From Okeania sp. SIO2C9 (GTDB taxonomy: Bacteria > Cyanobacteriota > Cyanobacteriia > Cyanobacteriales > Microcoleaceae): DNA of 64,000 nucleotides. A model generated the notes under the pieces. The model ran no database searches. It had not been told where the DNA came from and worked only from the letters and a program-made list of their open reading frames with translations. The stretch lies in the NCBI RefSeq assembly GCF_010672455.1, contig NZ_JAAHGO010000047.1:1-64000 (forward strand). Direction: 5' to 3'. Below, one piece after another: positions 35,259 to 45,630 of this stretch. Within the stretch, counting starts at the first letter, position 1; every line of letters begins with the position of its first letter. The position numbers and the translations under genes were made by a program.

Positions 35259-35526
35259 TAGACATCTCCAAAAAAGTCATAAATAAAATTTACCATCAAA
35301 TAATGTAGAAAGGTCGGCGGATTTGATATTAGGTAGAAACCAGGTTAATCGAGTGAATTTCGATGGGGGAAACCCGGTTTCTGATAACGGTCTGGTTGAG
35401 AATACACAGGAATTATGCAGAACCACCATATTTAGTAGGGGCGATTTCCTGCGGAATGCTGCTAATTACGCGAATCACCCTTACAGGTGGTGTATGATTT
35501 AGTATTTTCCGTAAGTCCTGATACAG

Positions 35527-38500
35527 TTAAAATTCTCCTGCTAAAGCAGCAATACAACGTTCACAAATAGTGGGGTCTTCTGAAGAAACACCGACATGAG
35601 TAGAATAATTCCAACAGCGGTCGCATTTCTCTCCATCTGCTTTGACTACTCCTATTCCTAAAGAGTCTGAAATAGATTTATATTCAAGATTACTTAAAGC
35701 TTCTGGAGACTCTAATAATTCTACCTGAGAAGTAATAAACAGATAACGTAATTCATCAACTCCATTACCAGCTATTTTGGCTTTAATATTATGAGGTTGT
35801 TTCGGTAAAGTTTCTGTTTCTACTACTTGTGGTACTGGGGTAGAATCTACTTTTTTGGGAGGAACATAAGCTCCTTCTGGTGAAACTAAAGTTGCTGACT
35901 GTTTAACTGTATTATCTGTTGATGTTTTCCGTGTTTTCCGTTTGGGTAATAAAACATCTTTTCCAAATATATCTTCTGTGGTCGATTTAATTTTTTCAGA
36001 CAGCTTTTGTCGATTTTTAGCAAATAATAGGTCGCCAGTCACGAAGCGAATTGTGGAGATCATTCCTACTAATTCCATGATGGAACTTACTACAGGTAGT
36101 TGGTGAATTGTTATTACTACTGTTACTGCTACTCGGATTAACAACAGTAATATAATGATAAAAAATGCTGCCCCTAAAACTTTTTGATACCCACTAAATA
36201 CTTTGCTCAAAATATCGGTAAATTCTGATAAAAAGTTCTGGGTTTGAGTAAAATTAGCAGGAGATTTTGCCTGGTTATTAGGAGTTTTGTTTTCTGTTTT
36301 TTCTGGTTCAATTTCGATTTTCGCTTCCAGAAATTCTGACTGACTTTTTTCTGTTTTAGCAATAGGATTAAAAGTTTTTATTTGCTCCCGTAATTCAGGT
36401 TCTTTTACATACAACAATACCTTTGCTTCTAGAGGCGCACCAATGGCTTTTTCTGCCCGTGCTTTTTCCAATACTTTGTTAACTTCAGTGCGAGTTTTTC
36501 GTAACTCTTCCCATAACTTAGCCAACTCTGGGTTATGCCATTGTTCCTCCATTTTCACCCACCCAGACTCAAATACAGACTTGTAGGGAGTTGGATAAGG
36601 AATATTTTGCCAAATATCTTCTGCCATATGAGGTAAAACAGGAGCGATCGCTTTTGCCAAGTTTTCTACAGCTACAGCTAAAACAGTCTGACAACTACGC
36701 CGTCTGTAGGCGTCGGTCGCACTAATATAAAGTCTGTCTTTGGCAATATCTAAATAAAAATTAGATAAGTCAACCACACAGAAATTTTGAATTGTTTGGA
36801 AAAAGCGGAAATACTGAAACTTCTCAAAACCATCCTTAACTTCTGCAAATACCTCTGTCATTCGGTGCAACATATAACGGTCTAACTCTGGCATTTCCTC
36901 ATAAGCAACAGCATCTTTTGCCGGATCGAAATCATGGATATTTCCCAATAAAAATCGCGCGGTGTTTCTAATTTTGCGATAAATATCTGCTATTTGCTTG
37001 AGAATATTTTTACCCAGGGGTACATCCGAAGAATAGTCTACAGAGGAAACCCACAAACGCAAAATATCTGCACCATAAGCAGGTTCTTGTTTTTGATTTT
37101 TACCACCTTCGATAACTATTGACGGGTCTACCACATTTCCCAGAGACTTACTCATCTTCCGACCATTCTCGTCCAGCACAAAACCGTGAGTCAAAACTGT
37201 TTTATATGGTGCAACACCATTAGTAGCAATACTGGTCAGCAAACTTGACTGAAACCAACCGCGATGTTGGTCAGAACCCTCCAAATATATATCAACTGGA
37301 TACTTTAACCCATCCCTTTGTTGAGCAACTGCCGCCCAAGATGAACCAGAGTCAAACCAGACATCCATCGTATCTGTACCTTTCTGGTATTTGTCAGCAT
37401 CTGAGCGATATTTTTCCGGTAAAAGCTCCTCCACCGACATTTCCCACCAAGCATCAGAACCTTTTTCCGCAACAATTTTTTGCACATGAGCAATAGTCTC
37501 CTCAGTCAGCAAAGGTTCCCCAGTCTTTTCCTCATAAAATACCGGAATAGGAACCCCCCAACTCCTTTGTCGAGAAATACACCAGTCAGAGCGATCGCTC
37601 ACCATGGGAGTAATACGGTTTTCTCCTTGAGCAGGTATCCATTGAACATCAGCGATCGCCTTTAGTGCTTCATCGCGGAAACCTTCAACAGAAGCAAACC
37701 ATTGTTCCGTTGCTCGGAAAATAGTTGGTTTTTTAGTTCGCCAGTCATAGGGATATTTATGTTCGTAGGGTTCCTCTTTCAGCAGAGAATTAGCATTTTG
37801 CAGTGCTTCAATGACAGCAACATTTCCCTCTTTTAATACATTTAACCCAGAAAACTCTCCCGCTTCAGCAGTAAATTTCCCATTGCCATCCACAGGGGAC
37901 AAAATTGGTAAACTATAACGTTGCCCTACTATATAATCTTCCTGACCATGACCCGGAGCAGTATGAACTAAACCCGTACCTGAGTCAGTAGTAACGTAGT
38001 CGCCACCAATAACAACTTTACTTTCCCGGTCAAACAGTGGATGTTGGTAAGTGCAGTTTTCCAAGTCTTGACCTTTGACTGTTGCTACAGGAGTTAAAGT
38101 TGTACCGAGAGTTGCCGACAAACGTTCCACTGCTTCTGCTGCAACGATAAATAATTTGTCTTCCCCTATTGCATAGTCAGCATCCGGTTTAACCACAGCA
38201 TAATTCAAGTCTGGGTTAACGCTGACTGCCAAATTACCAGGAATAGTCCAAGGTGTTGTCGTCCAGATGGCAACCCAGAGTTTTTCCAGGTAAGGTTTGA
38301 GAGATTTTTGAACCGCTTTTGATAGTTTAGTAATTTTAAAAGCAGCATAAATACTCTGAGATGTGTGACCTTCAGGATATTCCAGTTCAGCTTCTGCAAG
38401 AGCAGTCCTAGAACTCGGACTCCAATGTACAGGTTTAAGACCACGATAAATGTAGCCTTTCAAAACCATTTTGCCAAATACCCCAATTTGAGCAGCTTCA

Positions 38501-38991
38501 TATTCTGGAGTCAGAGTCATGTAGGGATCTTCCCAGTCTCCCCAAACTCCATAACGTTTGAATGACTGCCGTTGTTTATCTACAGTTTCCAGAGCAAAAT
38601 CTCTAGCTTTTTGACGTAATTCTATAGGTGTGAGTTTTCCCCTTTCTGCTGATTTAAGATTTTGAATAACTTTTAATTCAATGGGTAAACCGTGGCAGTC
38701 CCAACCAGGAACATAACGCACTTTTCGCCCTTGAAGAATTTGATAGCGGTTAATAATATCTTTAAGAATTTTATTCATGGCATGGCCAATATGTAGGTTG
38801 CCATTGGCATAAGGCGGGCCATCATGTAGAGTAAATATTTCCCCTGGGTTACTTTCCGAGAGGCGTTCATAAATTTGTGATTCTGCCCAAAACTTTTGTA
38901 GTTCTGGTTCGCGAGTGACTGAGTTTGCCCTCATATTAAATTTGGTTTGGGGCAAGTTTACGGTGTCTTTATAGGATTTGGCTTCAACCAT
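35527..38991 (-). CDS. Isoleucyl-tRNA synthetase with inserted CAAD membrane domain
   Basis: 1154 residues; cyanobacterial enzymes without the insertion have about 950-960. The class I signatures are [11 protein letters not shown] (HIGH) and [10 protein letters not shown] (KMSKS). The editing domain is in between, and the C-terminal zinc site is CDRCWNYS with [13 protein letters not shown]. The extra about 200 residues (roughly 877-1075) lie between the anticodon-binding domain (REQIKTFNP) and the zinc domain ([14 protein letters not shown]). They contain two transmembrane spans (about 938-962 and 967-990, [20 protein letters not shown] and [20 protein letters not shown]) flanked by charged linkers. 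This is the CAAD domain, which anchors synthetases to thylakoid membranes in cyanobacteria. Single gene, intact. Confidence 0.97.
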   Translation of the reverse strand: MVEAKSYKDTVNLPQTKFNMRANSVTREPELQKFWAESQIYERLSESNPGEIFTLHDGPPYANGNLHIGHAMNKILKDIINRYQILQGRKVRYVPGWDCHGLPIELKVIQNLKSAERGKLTPIELRQKARDFALETVDKQRQSFKRYGVWGDWEDPYMTLTPEYEAAQIGVFGKMVLKGYIYRGLKPVHWSPSSRTALAEAELEYPEGHTSQSIYAAFKITKLSKAVQKSLKPYLEKLWVAIWTTTPWTIPGNLAVSVNPDLNYAVVKPDADYAIGEDKLFIVAAEAVERLSATLGTTLTPVATVKGQDLENCTYQHPLFDRESKVVIGGDYVTTDSGTGLVHTAPGHGQEDYIVGQRYSLPILSPVDGNGKFTAEAGEFSGLNVLKEGNVAVIEALQNANSLLKEEPYEHKYPYDWRTKKPTIFRATEQWFASVEGFRDEALKAIADVQWIPAQGENRITPMVSDRSDWCISRQRSWGVPIPVFYEEKTGEPLLTEETIAHVQKIVAEKGSDAWWEMSVEELLPEKYRSDADKYQKGTDTMDVWFDSGSSWAAVAQQRDGLKYPVDIYLEGSDQHRGWFQSSLLTSIATNGVAPYKTVLTHGFVLDENGRKMSKSLGNVVDPSIVIEGGKNQKQEPAYGADILRLWVSSVDYSSDVPLGKNILKQIADIYRKIRNTARFLLGNIHDFDPAKDAVAYEEMPELDRYMLHRMTEVFAEVKDGFEKFQYFRFFQTIQNFCVVDLSNFYLDIAKDRLYISATDAYRRRSCQTVLAVAVENLAKAIAPVLPHMAEDIWQNIPYPTPYKSVFESGWVKMEEQWHNPELAKLWEELRKTRTEVNKVLEKARAEKAIGAPLEAKVLLYVKEPELREQIKTFNPIAKTEKSQSEFLEAKIEIEPEKTENKTPNNQAKSPANFTQTQNFLSEFTDILSKVFSGYQKVLGAAFFIIILLLLIRVAVTVVITIHQLPVVSSIMELVGMISTIRFVTGDLLFAKNRQKLSEKIKSTTEDIFGKDVLLPKRKTRKTSTDNTVKQSATLVSPEGAYVPPKKVDSTPVPQVVETETLPKQPHNIKAKIAGNGVDELRYLFITSQVELLESPEALSNLEYKSISDSLGIGVVKADGEKCDRCWNYSTHVGVSSEDPTICERCIAALAGEF

Positions 38992-39333
38992 TAGATTTTA
39001 GATTTTTCTGTTAGTATATTCAGAAATTTTAGACTTATTTCTTTGTATAGCAGAAGGAAGAAGGAAGAAGAAAGAAGGAAGAAGAAAAAAATATTGCGTT
39101 ATCTGAGTTTTAAGCTTTTAATCTGTCCTAACTTTTCCTTCGACTGCTATATCATCCCTTGTCTAGGATTTTAGTCGTGTTTAATCTTATCTGTAGAACT
39201 GTCTGTTTATCTTAATCTTGTTAAAAGAGTCGGTCTATCAACAAAAAAATTTGGTCAACAGTTACAGATAGTTTTGATTTATTGTAGTATAAAAATTACA
39301 ATTTGAAGTAAAAAATTAGATTTATTGTAAAAA
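38992..39333. other. Divergent spacer ileS / NYN gene with GAAGGAA tandem repeats
   Basis: GGAAGAA heptamers occupy about 39051-39090. The rest is AT-rich. The ileS leader region (38992-39130) shows no obvious T-box structure, as expected for a cyanobacterium. The NYN gene start is preceded by an A/T-rich stretch without a clear Shine-Dalgarno sequence. Confidence 0.5.
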
Positions 39334-40191
39334 ATGACATTTTCTAGAATTCTTACTGCTCCTCCTAGTAATAAACCACCAGAAATAACCTATTTATTTA
39401 TTGATGGAGGTTACTTAAGGAGAAGTTATAAAGACTGCACTTCTCAATGGTTTGGTAATGACGTTGGAGATGGCAGAGATATTGACTTTGCTGCAATCAA
39501 AAGTCATTTTAAAGCTAAAAAAGTTTTCTATTATGACTGCCTTGATGAAATTCAGAATAAAAATGAGAAAGATGAAGATTTTAAAGCTCGTGTATCTCAA
39601 CAAAAGAATGATTTTAATCAAATCCGTTCTCTAGAGGGATATCACGTTAAGTTAGGAACTTTGGTAGGTAATCCAAAACGTCAAAAAGAAGTAGATGTTC
39701 TATTAACAGTAGATATGATGAATCACACGATTCGTAATAACATGACTAAGGCAGTTTTAATTGCTGGCGATCGAGATTTTTAACCAGTTGTTGAAAGTCT
39801 AGTTAGTATGGGAATGTATGTAACAATAGCTTACAACCCTGATTCATATTCGGATGATCTTATATATGCTGCTGATTATTCTATATCCTTATCCTTTGAA
39901 GATTACTATAATTGGTCATCCCAAGAACTTAAAAATAAGTATCCATTTCCCAAACCATATAAAATGGCATTGCAATTTGTTACCAAACCTCCTACACCTT
40001 GTGATGATGCTCATTTACTCAAGCAGGGAAAAGTTAATGATGACACAGTTAAATTATTTCAAAAAGAAAATGAGTTTATACTCTACTTTCCAAATATAAC
40101 TAATGGTACGAGCGATCTTAGTTGTGATAGCGAGGAAAAACTAGAACTTTACTACTCACTCAAGTATGGAAAAAAAATTGAATGGGATTGA
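39334..40191 (+). pseudogene. NYN-domain nuclease gene with an in-frame nonsense codon
   Basis: A frame of 286 codons from ATG 39334 to TGA 40191, interrupted once by TAA at 39781-39783 (codon 150). NYN (PIN-like RNase) features: ITYLFIDGGYLRRSY (first Asp), KVFYYDCLDEIQ, KEVDVLLTVDMMNHTIRNN (Asp) and VLIAGDRDF-stop-PVVESLVSMG. In the intact paralogue at 52916-53827 the codon reads Lys (GDKDFKPLVESLVNMG), so AAA became TAA. The stop follows the last catalytic acidic residues, so the 149-residue product keeps the catalytic core but loses the C-terminal part. It might retain activity. Confidence 0.85.
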
Positions 40192-40284
40192 ATTAATTTA
40201 CAGTTATAAATCACTGAAAGTGAAAATATGAATGAGACAATCAAATTATTAGACTTTGCGTAAGTCCTAAAAATGATAACCCTG

Positions 40285-40312
40285 TAGGGACGTTCTATGG
40301 AACTTCTCTACT
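40285..40312. repeat. Degenerate GTAGGGACG palindrome
   Basis: GTAGGGACGTTCTATGGAAC then TTCTCTACT, a worn copy of the family at 43091-43119. A solitary GCGTAAGTCCT end of another miniature family lies just before it at about 40258. Confidence 0.6.
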
Positions 40313-40399
40313 TTGTTAGCTGTTGCCTGTTGATAAGTTGTTTCAACCTACATTCCGCTTGTAGTTAAAATAATTATTTGGAGCTTAAAAGTTTTAGTG

Positions 40400-41362
40400 A
40401 TGGCAGTAAATGCAGATAAACCCCATCTGTGGAAAAAAGATATTACTCAATCAGTAGATTTCTACAATAATTGGTTTCTTGAGTTTGCCCCGATAACATA
40501 CAAAGAAACTCGTCTTAGTACCACTCAAAAGGTTGAGTCCACATTAATTTTGACAGCTAATTTCAGAAATATCTCACGGGAGATACTGTATCAGCACCCA
40601 TTTATCTTGCCTATATTACGGATGGCAACAGCGCCACCTATTGCTCGTGACCGACTCATTGGACTTGCTGATGTACCACCCAACCTTGTTAAGAATATGG
40701 AAGAAAAACTACGAATACCGCCACGAATGAATCCAGGAGAAATTAATTCTGGACTTGATAAACTTTGTCTAATTATTATTAGATTACTAGATAAAGATAT
40801 CTTTCCTTGGCTCAAAAATGATAGACAACCAACCGATATAGAAGTTAGTAGAGCTGCTACTATTGTTGCCGATCGCTTGTGTGGTAATGTAGCTGACCCT
40901 ATTATTCGTAATGCTCAAGAACAAAGACAACTTTCTACTATAAAAAATTGGTTAGAAAACAGAGGTTATTCTTACATTGAAACTGGCAGTGGTTTACAGT
41001 TTAATCAACTCAATCCAGGTAGTTTTTCATTTCGGATGAATATATCAGTAAAACAACCTAAAGGTAGCAAACAGATTAATATTCCTATTGATACTATTAT
41101 TATGCCGTTTAATTCTCAAGTTGGTGAGTTGCCACTATTAATTGAAGCGAAGTCAGCAGGGGATTATACAAATACAAATAAAAGACGGAAAGAGGAAGCT
41201 ATTAAAATTAATCAACTAAGAAATACTTACGGCAAAAGTGTCAATTTTATTTTATTTTTATGTGGCTACTTTGATAGTGGATATTTAGGCTATGAAGCTG
41301 CCGAAGGTATAGACTGGGTATGGGAACATCGCATAGATGATTTAGCACTATTTGGAGTGTAG
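40400..41362 (+). CDS. XamI-type type II restriction endonuclease
   Basis: 320 residues from ATG 40400 (an in-frame GTG lies three bases upstream). Similarity to the XamI restriction enzyme family is recognised from SVDFYNNWFLEFAPITYKET, the IPPRMNPGEINSGLDKLC region, and the nuclease core IPIDTIIMPF (Asp) followed by LPLLIEAKSAGDYTNTNKRR (Glu-x-Lys, PD-(D/E)xK). XamI itself cuts GTCGAC; whether this enzyme has the same target is inference. The stop TAG is immediately followed by the ATG of the methyltransferase, so the pair is a compact restriction-modification operon with the nuclease gene first. Confidence 0.85.
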   Translation: MAVNADKPHLWKKDITQSVDFYNNWFLEFAPITYKETRLSTTQKVESTLILTANFRNISREILYQHPFILPILRMATAPPIARDRLIGLADVPPNLVKNMEEKLRIPPRMNPGEINSGLDKLCLIIIRLLDKDIFPWLKNDRQPTDIEVSRAATIVADRLCGNVADPIIRNAQEQRQLSTIKNWLENRGYSYIETGSGLQFNQLNPGSFSFRMNISVKQPKGSKQINIPIDTIIMPFNSQVGELPLLIEAKSAGDYTNTNKRRKEEAIKINQLRNTYGKSVNFILFLCGYFDSGYLGYEAAEGIDWVWEHRIDDLALFGV

Positions 41363-42913
41363 ATGATGATAGTAAATAAAACTCAAGAATTAGCTAGAAT
41401 AAAGTTACAAAACAAACTTGATGCCACTAAAACTCAAGCTGAAAAAAATCAACTTGGTCAGTTTGCTACACCAACAGAACTAGCAAAAGATATCCTTCAA
41501 TATTGTATAAAGCTTTTACCTAAACAAAAAATTCGCTTTCTCGATCCGGCTTTTGGAACGGGTGCTTTTTATTCTGCGTTATTAAACTTATTTCCTATAT
41601 CAGAGATTGATGAAGCTATTGGATATGAAATAGATATTCATTGTGGTCAAGAAGCGAGTCAGCTTTGGAGTCAAACAAGATTAAAATTAAATATTGCTGA
41701 TTTTACAACTTCTATTCCACCAGAATTTGATGCAGCTAAAGCTAATTTAATAATTTGTAATCCTCCCTATATTAGACATCATCATTTAACTAAAGATGAA
41801 AAACTAAGATTGCAAAAATTAACAGAAAAGATAACTGGAATAAAGATCAGTAAATTAGCAGGAATTTATTGTCATTTTCTACTTTTGTCTCATGGCTGGA
41901 TGGCTAAAAATTGTTTGGCTGCATGGTTAATTCCTAGTGGGTTTATGGATGTGAATTATGGACAGCAAATTAGAGATTATTTATTAACTCAAGTAACATT
42001 ATTACGAGTTCATTCCTTTGAACCAAAAGATGTGCAGTTTAAAAATGCTCTTGTCTCTTCTTCAGTAGTTTGGTTTAGAAATAAAATCCCATCAGATAAT
42101 CATCAAGTTGAGTTTACATATAGTGGGAGCTTAACTAAGCCCAAAAAATCTCAATTGATATCTGTTAAAGCACTAAAAAATATTAATAAGTGGACAAATA
42201 TTTCTAAATTAGATAGCAGTATAAACATTGATAGTCATGGAATAAAATTATCAGAATTATTTACAATCAAACGTGGTTTAGCAACTGGAGCAAACGATTT
42301 TTTTATTTTAACGCCAGAACAAATATCCAAATATCAACTTCCTCCAGAATTTTTAACTCCTATTTTACCTAGTCCGCGATATTTTTCAGTTAATGAAATT
42401 GAAGCTGATGCTTTAGGTAATCCTATTTTAGAACGTCAGTTATTCCTGCTTTCATGCGATCTATCAAAGAATGAAATTCAATTTCAATATCCCTCACTTT
42501 GGCAGTATCTTCAGATGGGAATCAAAAAAGGAATTAGTAATCGTTATTTGTGTAAACATAGGCGACTATGGTATCAACAGGAATCTCGTAAATCGTCGGC
42601 GTTAGTTTGTACTTATATGGGGCGTCAAGATGCCTTAAAAAGAACACCATTTAGATTTATTTTGAATCATTCTCAGGCAACAGCGACAAATGTTTATTTA
42701 ATTTTGTATCCGAAATTTGAGCTAGAGGATATTTTTAAGAAAAAGCCGGATTTACTCAGGAAAGTTTGGCAAATTTTGAATCAAATTTCGTTAGATATAT
42801 TGATAAGTGAAAGCCGAGTTTATGGGGGTGGTTTACATAAGTTAGAACCTAGAGAGCTTGGTAATGTTCCAGCAGATAAAATTATTGAGATTATACCAAG
42901 TTTCAAAAGTTAG
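41363..42913 (+). CDS. N6-adenine DNA methyltransferase, partner of the XamI-like enzyme
   Basis: 516 residues. Motif I is at about 53-65 (IRFLDPAFGTGAFYSALL) and motif IV is NPPY in LIICNPPYIRHHH (about 134), typical of N6-adenine methyltransferases. The QLGQFATPTELAKDILQYC opening is that of the gamma/Eco57I-like class. The C-terminal half (KLSELFTIKRGLATGANDFF, KHRRLWYQQESRKSSALVCT, and the end VYGGGLHKLEPRELGNVP) is the target-recognition region of that class. It starts on the base after the endonuclease stop codon. It protects the host from the upstream enzyme. Intact, no second specificity subunit. Confidence 0.92.
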   Translation: MMIVNKTQELARIKLQNKLDATKTQAEKNQLGQFATPTELAKDILQYCIKLLPKQKIRFLDPAFGTGAFYSALLNLFPISEIDEAIGYEIDIHCGQEASQLWSQTRLKLNIADFTTSIPPEFDAAKANLIICNPPYIRHHHLTKDEKLRLQKLTEKITGIKISKLAGIYCHFLLLSHGWMAKNCLAAWLIPSGFMDVNYGQQIRDYLLTQVTLLRVHSFEPKDVQFKNALVSSSVVWFRNKIPSDNHQVEFTYSGSLTKPKKSQLISVKALKNINKWTNISKLDSSINIDSHGIKLSELFTIKRGLATGANDFFILTPEQISKYQLPPEFLTPILPSPRYFSVNEIEADALGNPILERQLFLLSCDLSKNEIQFQYPSLWQYLQMGIKKGISNRYLCKHRRLWYQQESRKSSALVCTYMGRQDALKRTPFRFILNHSQATATNVYLILYPKFELEDIFKKKPDLLRKVWQILNQISLDILISESRVYGGGLHKLEPRELGNVPADKIIEIIPSFKS

Positions 42914-43090
42914 GCTAAATTTCTTTAGCTTGATGGTTAGAGGTTAGGGTTCTGACATTTAATCTGCGGGCGCACTTATGAATCATTGGGTTTGCAACCA
43001 GAACAGTTTATGGTGTTGTATTTTGCTCTTGTTTCTGGAGTTTAAAGCAGTTTTCAGGTGAATGAACCACGTTAAAAAAATGATAACCCT

Positions 43091-43119
43091 GTAGGGACGT
43101 TGCATACAACGTCCCTACT
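43091..43119. repeat. GTAGGGACG palindrome
   Basis: GTAGGGACGTTGCATACAAC continuing to GTCCCTAC: an almost perfect hairpin of the family also at 31893-31930. It lies about 10 bases beyond the end of the minus-strand remnant gene at 43131. Confidence 0.75.
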
Positions 43120-43130
43120 TTTTTTGAAAA

Positions 43131-43325
43131 TCATACCTGTGCTTCAGAAACACTTTCTTTTCTTTTTTTCAAAGGAGTTTTAATTATTTTCCCTTTCCAT
43201 TCTTTCTCAAATTCCTCTCCTTTTTCTAAGCAGTCAGCGAATATTAATTCCGGATCGTAGTTAAAAGCTTTGGCGTGTTCTTCTCGAATTTTGTAAATTT
43301 ATTCTAAAATTTCATCAGGTAACAT
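43131..43325 (-). pseudogene. Small basic protein gene with an early nonsense codon
   Basis: A 65-codon frame reading MLPDEILE-stop-IYKIREEHAK, AFNYDPELIFADCLEKGEEF, EKEWKGKIIKTPLKKRKESV. The only defect is TAA at codon 9. A 3' fragment of a paralogue is at 32848-32985. It lies just downstream of a PIN-toxin remnant on the same strand (11 bases), so it may be an accessory or downstream member of that toxin-antitoxin operon. Family not recognised. Confidence 0.7.
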
Positions 43326-43335
43326 CGTAGTTTTT

Positions 43336-43482
43336 TCATGCTAATTGATAGGGCGTACAAAGTATTGGTAATTCATAGCCAAAGTTAGTGCTAATTTCAG
43401 ATAGTTTTTTCTGAATATTAGGGTTAGCAATATGACGACAATTCCATGTTAAAAGATAGTCTAAACTATAATATACTGTAAT
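43336..43482 (-). pseudogene. C-terminal fragment of a PIN-domain toxin
   Basis: The minus strand reads YYSLDYLLTWNCRHIANPNI, QKKLSEISTNFGYELPILCT and PYQLA-stop. This is the typical end of VapC-like PIN proteins (DYLLTWNxxHIAN, P-ICTPxEL). The N-terminal two-thirds with the first catalytic residues is missing; the frame stops close to the start of the plus-strand gene at 43503, whose arrival may have replaced it. Confidence 0.75.
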
Positions 43483-43502
43483 GATAATTATAGGGATAAA
43501 AA

Positions 43503-45614
43503 ATGAAAGAACAAATAAAAATCATAGAAATTGACGAAAAATCTCCCCATTTGCAAGCTGTTATCGAATTAGGTGATGCTAATACAAAAACTCTAAGTTT
43601 TTTTCGTAGAACAGCTTTTAATAAGCACGCAGAAAAGGGTCAAATCATTGTCGCTATTGACTATAAAAAAAGTTTGGTTGGGTATTTATTATATGGAGTA
43701 GCAACTTCATATCACCGAATTACTATTATTCATTTATGTATTGCTGATTCTCATCAAAGTAAAGGAGTAGCTAAAAAGTTATTTGGTTATTTAGTTGAGA
43801 TTACTCAACAAAAATATAGTGGTATTGGTTTAACTTGTCGTCGTGATTTTAATTTAAGTAATTTCTGGTCTAAGTTAGGTTTTGTTTTTCAGTACGATAA
43901 ACCAGCCAAAACTCCTGGAAAACTTAATGCGTATTGGTGGTTCGATCACTATCATTCAAATTTGTTTTCTAATGCTGCTACTCGTCAACGTGAGTATAAA
44001 TTATATGTTGCTATAGACTCACAAATTTTCTTTGATTTTTATCATAGTGACAATAATAATAAAGATGCTCAATCTTTACTTGCTGATTGGTTAGACCCTG
44101 ACTTACAATTGTGTTTGACAGATGAAATTTTTAATAAAATAAATATTTTTTTTGATAATAAGGATGAGAGAAAGCACTTCACCAATCTAGCGAAAAAACT
44201 CTTGACTATTTTATCGCCAAATAAAATATCTTCCTCAAAATTTCAGTCTCTTAAAAATTTATTTGAACAAAGAAAAATTAATATTAGTGAGTCTGATATT
44301 CGCTATATAGATAAAGCTATTACATCAGATGTTTACATTTTTGTAACTGGTAATAGCGGTCTTTTAGACATAGCAGATGAATTTTATGAACAGTTTAATG
44401 TCTCTATTATTCATCCTAGAGATTTGATTATCCAAGTGGATGAAATTCGTAGACAAACAGAATATCAGCCTGTTCGTCTAGCAGGTACTCTACTACAAAA
44501 ATCCCGCGTTACTCTAGGGCAAGAAAAGTTTTTAAATGAATATTTTAGAGCTGATAAATTGGGTGAAACTAAGGCTGAGTTTAAACAAAAAATTCTTCGC
44601 TTTATTGCAGAGACAGATAAATTTGATTGTTTTTTAGTTTTTGAAGGAGAAAAACAACCTTTAGCCTTAGTTGTTTATGATAGGCGTAAAAAATATGAGT
44701 TAGAAATTCCATTGATGAGAGTTGTGGATACTTCTATAACAGCAACTATAGCTAATCATTTAATTTTTGAATCTATATCAATTTCTGCCAGAGAAGAAAG
44801 AAGTTTTACTAAGATAACAGATCGATTCTTGTCAGAAGCAGTTATTAGAAATATTCATAAAGATGGAACTTTTGTAGAATTTAATCATACTTACTTAAGA
44901 GCTAATATGGCTATAGCTAAAACAGTAAATCAACTATCACAATATTTAGAAAATTTAGCCGTTAGCTTAGGAAAAGAATATAAATTTTGTCATCAAATCT
45001 CTCAACTTCTTCAGAAAAAGGTAGAAAATGAGCATGAGCAAAAAGAATTATATTTTAATTTAGAGAAATACTTATGGCCTGCAAAAATAATTGATGCGAA
45101 TCTTCCTACATGGATTATTCCTATCAAAGCATTCTGGGCAAAAGATTTATTTGATGAAGAGTTAGCTAATAATTGGTTATTTGGCTCTAAAACTGAGTTG
45201 GCACTCAAACGTGAACTTGTTTTTTATCGTTCTAAGAGAGGTTTAAAACCTGGTGTAATTGGTAGAATTATATGGTATGTCAGCAATGATGAATCTTTTC
45301 CATACGGAACAACAAAAGTAATTAAAGCTTGTTCTCGATTAGATGAAGTGATAGTAGACAAACCCGAAAAATTATATAGACAATTTCGTAATCTAGGTGT
45401 ATATAAATTAGAAGATTTAATAAAAATAACCAAGAATAAGCCTAATGAAGATATAATGGCTATTCAATTTAGTGACACTCAAATATTCACTAATACTATA
45501 ACTTTAAAAGAACTTCAAGAAGATATACTAGAAAAAAAGATAACTGTTCAAGGACCTTTTAAAATAACACCAGAACAATTTGCTAAAATATATGATAAAG
45601 CAAACAAAAATTAA
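43503..45614 (+). CDS. GNAT acetyltransferase - PIN-like multidomain protein
   Basis: 703 residues. Residues 1-150 are a GNAT acetyltransferase (GQIIVAIDYKKSLVGYLLYG, IIHLCIADSHQSKGVAKKLF with the Q-x-x-G-x-A acetyl-CoA loop, NFWSKLGFV). Residues about 165-330 look like a PIN nuclease: Asp in KLYVAIDSQIFFDFYH, an acidic TDEIFNKI, IRYIDKAITSDVYIFVTGNS where the usual TRD is GNS, then IIHPRDLI. The middle (340-580) is unassigned. The C-terminal about 110 residues (FYRSKRGLKPGVIGRIIWYV, CSRLDEVIVDKPEKLYRQFR) resemble PUA/ASCH-like RNA-binding folds. An ASCH protein gene follows 16 bases later, so they form an operon. This looks like a conflict or RNA-targeting system; exact activity unknown. Confidence 0.78.
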   Translation: MKEQIKIIEIDEKSPHLQAVIELGDANTKTLSFFRRTAFNKHAEKGQIIVAIDYKKSLVGYLLYGVATSYHRITIIHLCIADSHQSKGVAKKLFGYLVEITQQKYSGIGLTCRRDFNLSNFWSKLGFVFQYDKPAKTPGKLNAYWWFDHYHSNLFSNAATRQREYKLYVAIDSQIFFDFYHSDNNNKDAQSLLADWLDPDLQLCLTDEIFNKINIFFDNKDERKHFTNLAKKLLTILSPNKISSSKFQSLKNLFEQRKINISESDIRYIDKAITSDVYIFVTGNSGLLDIADEFYEQFNVSIIHPRDLIIQVDEIRRQTEYQPVRLAGTLLQKSRVTLGQEKFLNEYFRADKLGETKAEFKQKILRFIAETDKFDCFLVFEGEKQPLALVVYDRRKKYELEIPLMRVVDTSITATIANHLIFESISISAREERSFTKITDRFLSEAVIRNIHKDGTFVEFNHTYLRANMAIAKTVNQLSQYLENLAVSLGKEYKFCHQISQLLQKKVENEHEQKELYFNLEKYLWPAKIIDANLPTWIIPIKAFWAKDLFDEELANNWLFGSKTELALKRELVFYRSKRGLKPGVIGRIIWYVSNDESFPYGTTKVIKACSRLDEVIVDKPEKLYRQFRNLGVYKLEDLIKITKNKPNEDIMAIQFSDTQIFTNTITLKELQEDILEKKITVQGPFKITPEQFAKIYDKANKN

Positions 45615-45630
45615 TCAGGATTATTCAATT

